This document shows, in pieces, positions 29,635 to 36,304 of a stretch of 64,000 bases of DNA; the first letter of the stretch is position 1, and every line of letters begins with the position of its first letter. The translations under genes were made by a program, and so were the position numbers. The notes below the pieces were generated by a model. It saw nothing but the letters and a program-made list of their open reading frames with translations. It searched no databases and was not told the DNA's origin. The DNA is taken from the NCBI RefSeq assembly GCF_014192055.1, contig NZ_JACHXM010000013.1, forward strand, positions 32,933 through 96,932, given 5' to 3'. Source of the stretch: Halomonas organivorans (GTDB lineage: Bacteria > Pseudomonadota > Gammaproteobacteria > Pseudomonadales > Halomonadaceae).

Positions 29635-29680
29635 ATTGACTGAAATTGTCATGAATTATGATAGAAGATGTCATGACAAT
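29635..29680. promoter_or_regulatory. Divergent enuR/doeA control region with repeated TGTCATGA boxes
   Basis: TGTCATGA occurs at 29647-29654 and 29669-29676, 22 bp apart (about two helical turns); the outer arms TTGTCAT and ATGACAA also form an inverted repeat and the right box extends to the palindrome TGTCATGACA. A plausible doeA -10, TATGAT at 29657-29662, lies between the boxes, with CATTGA as a -35 at 17 bp. On the other strand TTGAAT and TCATAA at 17 bp could serve enuR. Bound EnuR would cover both promoters. Confidence 0.6.
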
Positions 29681-29785
29681 TCAAACGGCCCCTCGCGTGG
29701 CCGGCAAGTCCGCCTTGGGCCCCGGCCGCCTCCCAGGACAGGAGACGCCCGGGATCGGTGATGTGATCGTTGGACGAGCGATTTC

Positions 29786-30985
29786 ATGATTCAGGTTTCC
29801 CTGCCTTTCACTCGCGAAGAATATGCCGGCCGACTCTGGAAAGTCCGTGCCGAGATGGCGAGCCGGGGCATCGACGTGCTGATCATCAGTGACCCTTCGA
29901 ACATGGCCTGGCTGACCGGCTATGACGGTTGGTCCTTCTATGTGCACCAGTGCGTGCTGCTGGGGCTGGAGGGCGAGCCGGTGTGGTATGGCCGGCGCAT
30001 GGATGCCAACGGGGCGCTGCGCACCTGCTGGATGGACCCGGATAACATCACCTACTACCCGGATTACTACGTGCAGAATCCGGACATGCATCCCATGGAG
30101 TACCTGGCCCAGTCGATCATGCCGGATCGCGGCTGGCACGAGGGCGTGGTGGGCATGGAGATGGACAACTACTACTTCTCGGCCAAGGCCTACCAGTCGC
30201 TGCTGCGCGAGCTGCCGCATGCCCGCTTCATGGACGCCAATGCCCTGGTCAACTGGTGTCGAGCGATCAAGTCGGCCCAGGAAGTCGAGTACATGCGCAT
30301 TGCCGCGAAGATCGTCGAGGGCATGCATTCGCGAATCCTCGAGGTGATCGAGCCGGGGCTGCCCAAGAGCAAGCTGGTGTCGGAGATCTACCGCGTCGGC
30401 ATCGAGGGCTGGAAGGACGAGAACGGCAAGGTCTTCGGTGGCGACTACCCGGCCATCGTGCCGATGCTGCCCACCGGCAAGGACGCTGCCGCGCCTCACC
30501 TGACCTGGGACGACACCCCGTTCCGCGAGGGCGAAGGCACCTTCTTCGAGATCGCCGGGGTGTTCAAGCGCTATCACGCGCCCATGTCGCGCACCGTCTT
30601 CCTGGGAAGGCCGCCAGCGGAGTTCGTGCGCGCCGAGTCGGCGCTGCTCGAGGGCATCGAGAACGGTCTCGAGGTCGCCAAGCCCGGCAATCGCACCGCC
30701 GACATCGCCATGGCGCTGGGCGCGGCCATGGACAAGTACGGCTTCGACCGGGGCGGGGCACGCTGTGGCTATCCCATCGGCATCAGCTACCCCCCTGACT
30801 GGGGCGAGCGCACCATGAGCCTGCGTCCTTCCGACGAGACCATCCTCGAGCCGGGCATGACCTTCCACTTCATGCCGGGCCTGTGGGTCGAGGACTGGGG
30901 CCTGGAAATCACCGAGAGCATCCTGATCACCGAGACCGGCTGCGAGACGCTGGCCGACTTCCCCCGCCAGCTGTTCGTCAAGTAA
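29786..30985 (+). CDS. doeA: Ectoine hydrolase
   Basis: A 399-residue pita-bread-fold (M24) hydrolase that opens the ectoine ring to N-acetyl-diaminobutyrate in the cytoplasm. The N-terminal creatinase-like domain covers about residues 10-150 (NMAWLTGYDGWSFYVHQ) and the catalytic domain the rest (AIKSAQEVEYMRIAAKI, EPGMTFHFMPGLW, GLEITESILIT). The stretch where metallo-M24 enzymes have their aspartate ligands reads FFEIAGVFKRYHAPMSRT, so the classical metal site looks absent, as in creatinase. It opens the doeABX unit, 10 bp ahead of doeB, and diverges from enuR. Confidence 0.95.
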   Translation: MIQVSLPFTREEYAGRLWKVRAEMASRGIDVLIISDPSNMAWLTGYDGWSFYVHQCVLLGLEGEPVWYGRRMDANGALRTCWMDPDNITYYPDYYVQNPDMHPMEYLAQSIMPDRGWHEGVVGMEMDNYYFSAKAYQSLLRELPHARFMDANALVNWCRAIKSAQEVEYMRIAAKIVEGMHSRILEVIEPGLPKSKLVSEIYRVGIEGWKDENGKVFGGDYPAIVPMLPTGKDAAAPHLTWDDTPFREGEGTFFEIAGVFKRYHAPMSRTVFLGRPPAEFVRAESALLEGIENGLEVAKPGNRTADIAMALGAAMDKYGFDRGGARCGYPIGISYPPDWGERTMSLRPSDETILEPGMTFHFMPGLWVEDWGLEITESILITETGCETLADFPRQLFVK

Positions 30986-30995
30986 GGAGCACCCC

Positions 30996-32009
30996 ATGAG
31001 CAAGCGACCCAGCCCCATCTCTGCTACCGTCGACTTCGAGGCCGAGGGCGTCCAGCACGGCTTTCTGAAGCTGCCGATCTCCAATGACGAGTCGGCCTGG
31101 GGCGCGGTGATGATCCCGATCACCGTGGTCAAGAACGGCGAGGGCCCCACCGCTCTGCTGACCGGCGGTAACCACGGCGACGAGTACGAGGGCATCACCG
31201 CGCTGCAGAAGCTGTCGAGCTCGCTGTCCGCCGAGGAGGTGCAGGGCCGGGTGATCATCGTGCCGATGATGAACACCCCGGCTGCCCAGGCCGGTCGGCG
31301 TACTTCGCCCATGGACGGCGGCAATCTCAATCGCAGCTTCCCCGGCGACCCGGATGGCAGCGTCACCGAAAAGATCGCCGACTACTTCACCCGCACGCTG
31401 GTACCGATGTGTGACGCGGTACTCGACCTGCATTCCGGCGGTCGTACCCTGGACATCGTACCCTTCGCCGCCTCCCACGTGCTCGACGATGCCGACCAGC
31501 AGCGTCGTGCCCTGGACGGCGCCAAGGCCTTCGGCGCCCCCTACGCCATGATGATGTTCGAACTCGACGCCGAGGCACTGTTCGACACCGCAGTAGAGCG
31601 CCAGGGCAAGGTGTTCGTGGCCACCGAGCTCGGCGGCGGCGGCACCTCCACCCCCGAGAGCCTGGCCATCACCGAGCGCGGCATTCGCAATTTCCTGATC
31701 CACTTCGGGCTGGTCGAGGGTGAGCTGGCCTCGCCGAAGGCGCCGCAGGTCTACCTCGACATGCCGGATGCCAGCTGCTACGTGCAGAGCGAGCATTCCG
31801 GGCTGCTCGAGCTGACGGTGGCGCTGGGCGAGACGGTGGAAGAAGGACAGGTGATCGCCCGGGTCTATGACATGACGCGCAGCGGCAGTGCCCCCATCGA
31901 GTATCGGGCCGGTCGCGGCGGCGTGCTGGCGGCACGCCGCTTCCCGGCCAACGTCAACATGGGCGACACCATCGCGGTGATCGCCGAGGTCGTCGAGTCG
32001 CTCGGTTGA
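30996..32009 (+). CDS. doeB: N-alpha-acetyl-L-2,4-diaminobutyrate deacetylase
   Basis: A 337-residue zinc carboxypeptidase/aspartoacylase-fold deacetylase. Zinc ligands are visible as H60 and E63 (LLTGGNHGDEYEG) and a further His in AVLDLHSGGR; the later block QSEHSGLLELTVALGETVEEGQ is the C-terminal beta domain. It removes acetate from the DoeA product to give L-2,4-diaminobutyrate. AAGGAG precedes the ATG, only 10 bp after doeA, and the two homologues in Ruegeria (EutD/EutE) are known to act as a hydrolase-deacetylase complex. Confidence 0.95.
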   Translation: MSKRPSPISATVDFEAEGVQHGFLKLPISNDESAWGAVMIPITVVKNGEGPTALLTGGNHGDEYEGITALQKLSSSLSAEEVQGRVIIVPMMNTPAAQAGRRTSPMDGGNLNRSFPGDPDGSVTEKIADYFTRTLVPMCDAVLDLHSGGRTLDIVPFAASHVLDDADQQRRALDGAKAFGAPYAMMMFELDAEALFDTAVERQGKVFVATELGGGGTSTPESLAITERGIRNFLIHFGLVEGELASPKAPQVYLDMPDASCYVQSEHSGLLELTVALGETVEEGQVIARVYDMTRSGSAPIEYRAGRGGVLAARRFPANVNMGDTIAVIAEVVESLG

Positions 32010-32032
32010 ACCCGCACGGAAGATAAAGGCCC

Positions 32033-32512
32033 ATGAAGCTCGATCGCTACGATCTGAAGATTCTCGAGATCCTGTCCAGGGATGGACGCATTACCAAGTC
32101 ACGTCTGGCCGAGGCCATCAACCTGTCCGTCAGCCCATGCTGGGAGCGGGTACGGCGCCTCGAGAAGGCCGGCATCATCGAAGGCTACGGGGCGCGACTC
32201 AATCCGGCCGTGCTCAAGTCGCGCACGCCGGTATGGGTGCAGATCGAGCTCAAGACCCACAACGTCGAAAGCTTTGCCCGCTTCGAGTCGCTGGTTCGCG
32301 AGACGCCGGAGGCGGTCGAGTGCGTGGCCGTGGGCGGTGGGGTGGATTACCTGGTCAAGTTCGAGGCCGATTCCATCGACGCCTATCAGCGTCTGATCGA
32401 CGCCTGGCTGATGTCCGACGCCGGTATCGAGCGCTATTTCACCTACATCGTCACCAAGGCCGTCAAGCGGCCCTCAAGCGGCTTCGCCGCGTCCGACTTC
32501 GCGTCCGGCTGA
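32033..32512 (+). CDS. doeX: AsnC/Lrp-family regulator of ectoine catabolism
   Basis: A 159-residue Lrp/AsnC protein: N-terminal HTH (LKILEILSRDGRITKSRLAEAINLS) and C-terminal RAM/ligand domain (ECVAVGGGVDYLVKFEADSIDAYQ, YFTYIVTKAVKR). In Halomonas elongata the same-position gene is doeX and its product binds near doeA. It lies 23 bp after doeB. Lrp-type proteins often activate, so it may act with EnuR to set doe expression. A 181-bp gap separates it from the next plus-strand gene. Confidence 0.92.
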   Translation: MKLDRYDLKILEILSRDGRITKSRLAEAINLSVSPCWERVRRLEKAGIIEGYGARLNPAVLKSRTPVWVQIELKTHNVESFARFESLVRETPEAVECVAVGGGVDYLVKFEADSIDAYQRLIDAWLMSDAGIERYFTYIVTKAVKRPSSGFAASDFASG

Positions 32513-32540
32513 GTGCCCGCGGCGCGACGTGTCTTCTGCG

Positions 32541-32569
32541 TTGATTCGCCTCGCCGCCCATGGCATAAG
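32541..32569 (+). promoter_or_regulatory. Possible promoter ahead of the four-gene insert
   Basis: In the 181-bp gap after doeX, TTGATT and CATAAG are spaced by 17 bp, a weak sigma-70 match that would place a start site about 115 bp ahead of the nitrilase-family gene. The gap is otherwise featureless. Without a transcript map the match is only suggestive. Confidence 0.3.
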
Positions 32570-32693
32570 CTAGAAGAGTGGTGGGGCAATCCCCACCCTG
32601 CCGGGCGATCCCACCGGCGCTGCATGAATCCAGACGCCGGCCCAAGGACCGAGCCCGTAGTGATTCGAGATCGCCTGACGCAGAGGGAATGAC

Positions 32694-33563
32694 ATGTCCT
32701 ATTTCACGATTGCCGGTGTCCAGATGCATGCCCTGCATCACGGCGACAACACCGAGGCCATGCGCCATCGCATCGACGTGCTGATGAGCCGTTTCCCCCA
32801 GGTGCAGATGGTGCTGTTCAGCGAGCTGATGCCCATGGGCGCCTCGCCGCACCATGCCCAGCCGCTGCCGAGCCATGCCGAGGCGATGTTCTGCCAGCTG
32901 GCCGAACAGCATCGCATCTGGCTGATTCCCGGCTCGATGTTCGAGCAGTGCGACGACGGCATCTACAACACCCTGTCGGTGATCAACCCTCACGGAGAGG
33001 TGGTGGCCCGCTATCGCAAGATGTTTCCCTTTCGGCCGTACGAGGCCGGCGTTGAGAGCGGCGGCGAGTTCGTCGTCTTCGACGTGCCGCGGGTCGGCCG
33101 GTTCGGCGTGTCGATCTGCTACGACATGTGGTTCCCCGAGACCACCCGCACCCTGGCGGCGATGGGCGCCGAGGTGATCCTGCACCCGACCATGACCGAC
33201 ACCATCGACCGCGACATCGAGCTGGCCATCGCGCGGACCAATGCCGCGGTCAACCAGTGCTACTTCTTCGACATCAACGGTGCCGGGGCCATCGGCAATG
33301 GGCGCTCCATCGTGGTGGGGCCATCCGGTGATGTCATTCACCAGGCCGGCACCGGCGAGGAGATCATGCCCGTCGAGGTCGACCTGAGCCGCGTGCGCCG
33401 CGAGCGCGAGACCGGCCTGCGCGGGTTGGGGCAGCCGCTCAAGAGCTTCCGCGACCGGCGCGTCGATTTCTCGCTGTACCGCAACGAGAGTGGCTCATCG
33501 CCCTTTCTGGAGACCCTGGGGCCACTCGAAAAGCCACAACGAACTAATATTGAGGAGTACTGA
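32694..33563 (+). CDS. Nitrilase-superfamily amidohydrolase
   Basis: A 289-residue carbon-nitrogen hydrolase with the full triad E44 (VLFSELMPMG), K109 (YRKMFPFRPYE) and C142 (GVSICYDMWFPETTR). The WFPE context and total length fit amidase or N-carbamoyl/omega-amidase branches rather than true nitrilases. The C-terminal 30 residues (ESGSSPFLETLGPLEKP) look like an extension outside the core fold. It is the first of four genes between doeX and doeC and lies 38 bp before the ATP-grasp gene. Its substrate is unknown; hydrolysis of an amide or carbamoyl derivative made in the same module is my inference. Confidence 0.85.
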   Translation: MSYFTIAGVQMHALHHGDNTEAMRHRIDVLMSRFPQVQMVLFSELMPMGASPHHAQPLPSHAEAMFCQLAEQHRIWLIPGSMFEQCDDGIYNTLSVINPHGEVVARYRKMFPFRPYEAGVESGGEFVVFDVPRVGRFGVSICYDMWFPETTRTLAAMGAEVILHPTMTDTIDRDIELAIARTNAAVNQCYFFDINGAGAIGNGRSIVVGPSGDVIHQAGTGEEIMPVEVDLSRVRRERETGLRGLGQPLKSFRDRRVDFSLYRNESGSSPFLETLGPLEKPQRTNIEEY

Positions 33564-33601
33564 GCGTCTCGAACGGGTAACCACGGAACACAGGAGCCTC
33601 C

Positions 33602-35221
33602 ATGTTCGCCCGAATCTTCGATGGCCTACGCCGCCTGTTCCATTCGTCCGCGGCCGCCGGTAACGCCGGAGCCGACCAGCCCGAGCCCCCCGCCTCTGCC
33701 GAGGCGGGGGGCGAGGCTTCCGTTGACACCCAGGGAGCGACCACGATGAGCAGCAAAATAACAAGCATTGCCGATGTCCGTCGTCATTTCCTCAACAACA
33801 AGCGACCGATCTATTTCATCTCGGCGACCAACTTCAATCTGCTGGGAATCGGTGACTGGGTCGGGAACTTCCGCCATATCAACTACATCGACTGCTTCGA
33901 CCGACGTCAGCGCAACGTCTTCGTGCCCCGTGAGAAGTTTCCCCGCGACTTCGAGGGCATCGAAGACATCAACAACTACCTCCTCGAGCACAAGGAGGTG
34001 ATCGACTTCATCCAGTCCCGTGCCCAGGGCGACGATGCCGGCGTCGCCGCTTTCCTGATGTTCGACGAGCACACCGAGGAAGTCTGCGAACAGTTGGGGC
34101 TCAAGGTCGCCTTCCCGCCGGCGGCGCTGCGTTCGCGCATGGACAACAAGATCGAGACGGTACGCATCGGCAACAAGGCTGGTGTGCCCAGCGTGCCCAA
34201 CGTGCTGGCCAAGGTGGGCAGCTACCAGGAACTGCTCGACGTCAGCCGCGAGCTGGGTACCGACCTGGTGGTACAGACCGCTTACGGTGATTCCGGCCAC
34301 ACCACCTTCTTCATCGCCAGCGAGGACGACTACTACAAGCATGCCGAGGAGATCGAGGCCGAGCCCGAGGTCAAGATCATGAAACGCATCGACTGCCGCG
34401 GTTCGGCCATCGAGGCGTGCGCCACCCGCAGTGGCACCGTGGTGGGCCCGTTGATGACCGAACTGGTGGGCTTCAAGTCGCTGACGCCCTACAAGGGCGG
34501 CTGGTGCGGTAACGAGATGTTTGCCGGGGCCTTTTCGCAGGAGGTGCGTGACAAGGCCCGCGAGTACACCTTCAAGTTCGGCGAGGCGCTGCGTGAAGAG
34601 GGCTATCGCGGCTACTTCGAACTCGACTTCCTGATCGACATGGCCACCCACGATGTCTATCTCGGCGAACTCAACCCGCGCGTCACCGGGGCCAGCTCGC
34701 TGACCAACGTGGCGGCCTTCGCCCACTCCGATATCCCCTTGTTCCTGTTTCACCTGCTGGAGTTTTCCGACCAGGATTTCGATCTCGACATCGCCGAGAT
34801 CAACGAGCGCTGGTCGCATCCCGACAGCATCGACAGCTGGAGCCAGCTGGTGATCAAGCACACCGAGGAGAGCGTCGACCTGCTCACGGCGGCACCGGCC
34901 TCCGGGGTGTGGCGAATGGAGTCGGACGGCAGTATCGCCTACGACCACTACGACTCCCATCCCCACGCCGCCGAGAACGAACGCGAAGCCTTCTTCCTGC
35001 GCATCAGCGGCGAGGGCGATTTTCGCTACGAGGGGGCGGATCTCGGCATTCTGATCACTCGCGGGCGGCTGATGGACGACGACTTCCAGCTCACCGAGCG
35101 GGCCAAGGCGTGGATCGAGGGCATTCGCGGCCAGTTCGCCGGCCAGCCCCTGCAGGACCCGGTGGTGGAAGAGGTCGCCGTCAGCCATGCCATCGGCGGC
35201 GGCAACTTCAAGATCCTATGA
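33602..35221 (+). CDS. ATP-grasp ligase, biotin-carboxylase-like, function unknown
   Basis: From 33602 the protein is 539 residues; from the internal ATG at 33746 it is 491. Both starts have good Shine-Dalgarno sites (CAGGAG, GGGAG). A perfect hairpin at 33686 lies between them and encodes only a Pro/Ala/Glu-rich linker, so 33746 (beginning MSSKITSIADVRRHF) may be the real start. ATP-grasp features are the lid and strand region VVQTAYGDSGHTTFFI, an acidic/Asn metal pair in YFELDFLID and YLGELNPRVTGASS. Such enzymes join a carboxylate to an amine or similar via acyl phosphate. Biotin carboxylase itself is unlikely: no carboxyl-carrier or transferase partner is present. Its stop overlaps the next start. 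Confidence 0.8.
   Translation: MFARIFDGLRRLFHSSAAAGNAGADQPEPPASAEAGGEASVDTQGATTMSSKITSIADVRRHFLNNKRPIYFISATNFNLLGIGDWVGNFRHINYIDCFDRRQRNVFVPREKFPRDFEGIEDINNYLLEHKEVIDFIQSRAQGDDAGVAAFLMFDEHTEEVCEQLGLKVAFPPAALRSRMDNKIETVRIGNKAGVPSVPNVLAKVGSYQELLDVSRELGTDLVVQTAYGDSGHTTFFIASEDDYYKHAEEIEAEPEVKIMKRIDCRGSAIEACATRSGTVVGPLMTELVGFKSLTPYKGGWCGNEMFAGAFSQEVRDKAREYTFKFGEALREEGYRGYFELDFLIDMATHDVYLGELNPRVTGASSLTNVAAFAHSDIPLFLFHLLEFSDQDFDLDIAEINERWSHPDSIDSWSQLVIKHTEESVDLLTAAPASGVWRMESDGSIAYDHYDSHPHAAENEREAFFLRISGEGDFRYEGADLGILITRGRLMDDDFQLTERAKAWIEGIRGQFAGQPLQDPVVEEVAVSHAIGGGNFKIL
33686..33711. repeat. Perfect 11-bp hairpin near the ATP-grasp start
   Basis: CCCCCCGCCTC, a TGCC loop and GAGGCGGGGGG form an uninterrupted 11-bp GC stem. 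It sits between the two candidate starts of the ATP-grasp gene, 35 bp ahead of the second. No T-run follows, so it is more likely an mRNA structure than a terminator. Confidence 0.75.
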
Positions 35222-36270
35222 GCGGGAGACACCACCCCGGCCCGCCACCGGGCAGGACGCCCTGGGGCGGGCCGGACAAGATGCTGGATTTTCGCACCGT
35301 ACGGGAGGAGGCACCGGGTCCCAAGTGGCAGTCGCTGTTCGACTACCATTGGCCGGCCTACGAGCAGTGGTATCTGAGCGAGGGCGAACGCGAACGGCCC
35401 GCCTACCTGGCCTGCTTTAACGCCCTGCGACGCCACATGCCCGAGCTGGTGGGCACCTATCGGAGCCTGTGCGAGCTGGCCGGGGGAGGCGATCTCAGCG
35501 CTCGCTTGCTGAGCCTGTATCGTCCGCCGGCCTATATCACCGGCTGTTCCCAGGCAGTGCTGGCCCGGCCGTCCGCGACGGTGCTGGCCCGCAACTACGA
35601 TTATCCGCCGGAGCTGTGCGAGGGCACCATCCTCTACAGCCGCTGGAACCAGCGCCGGGTCATCGCCATGTCCGATTGCCTGTGGGGCGTGCTCGACGGC
35701 ATGAACGACGCCGGGCTGACGGTCTCCCTGGCGTTCGGCGGACGCAAGGCGGTGGGCGACGGCTTCGGCGCGCCGATCATACTGCGCTACGTGCTGGAGA
35801 CCTGTGACGACGTGCATCAGGCTTCCGAGGTATTGGCCCGGGTCCCCACGCACATGGCCTATAACATCACCGTTGCCGACCGGGCAGGCCGTTACGTGAC
35901 GGCGATGATTGCGCCCGATCGCCGTGCCAGCATCCGCCGCGTGCCGGTGGCTACCAATCACCAGAAGAAAATCGAATGGTATGCCCATGCCCTGGCGTCG
36001 GAAACGCTGATCCGCGAACGCCAGCTGTCGATCCTGGTGGACGACGAGAGCACCAGCGAGGCGCGTTTCGTGACTGCCTTCGCGGCGCCGCCGCTGTTCC
36101 GCCACGATTACGGCCGTGGCCTGGGCACCATCTACACCGCCGTTTATCGACCGGCCGAGGGGCGAGCCAGCTTCCGCTGGCCGGGGCTCGCCCTGGAACT
36201 GGGCTTCGACGACTTTCCCGAGGAGCGCATCACCGTGCGCTACGGTGCGCGGGGGCTCTATACGGGCTGA
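35218..36270 (+). CDS. C45-family Ntn hydrolase (isopenicillin N acyltransferase-like)
   Basis: A 350-residue protein with the C45/acyl-CoA:6-APA acyltransferase pattern: the Gly-Cys autoprocessing site TGCSQAVL places the nucleophile at C110, followed by the family blocks VLARNYDYPPE, VLDGMNDAGLTVSLAFGG and VPVATNHQ. Self-cleavage before Cys110 would expose it as an N-terminal nucleophile that cleaves or transfers an amide-linked acyl group. The ATG at 35218 overlaps the ATP-grasp stop (ATGA); ATG 35281 (residue 22) is an alternative start. No signal peptide is visible. The role, probably on the product of the neighbouring ligase, is inference. Confidence 0.83.
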   Translation: MSGRHHPGPPPGRTPWGGPDKMLDFRTVREEAPGPKWQSLFDYHWPAYEQWYLSEGERERPAYLACFNALRRHMPELVGTYRSLCELAGGGDLSARLLSLYRPPAYITGCSQAVLARPSATVLARNYDYPPELCEGTILYSRWNQRRVIAMSDCLWGVLDGMNDAGLTVSLAFGGRKAVGDGFGAPIILRYVLETCDDVHQASEVLARVPTHMAYNITVADRAGRYVTAMIAPDRRASIRRVPVATNHQKKIEWYAHALASETLIRERQLSILVDDESTSEARFVTAFAAPPLFRHDYGRGLGTIYTAVYRPAEGRASFRWPGLALELGFDDFPEERITVRYGARGLYTG

Positions 36271-36304
36271 GAGGGTGCAGAACAAGAGTCATAAGGGGAT
36301 CGCC

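Noticed and set aside
32513..32693. Possible small gene in the gap between doeX and the nitrilase gene
   Set aside because: No frame with a start, ribosome binding site and coding-like composition; only a weak promoter match is seen.
33602..35221. ATP-grasp gene as biotin carboxylase of an acyl-CoA carboxylase
   Set aside because: No biotin-carrier or carboxyltransferase gene is near, and the neighbours are amidohydrolases and a decarboxylase.
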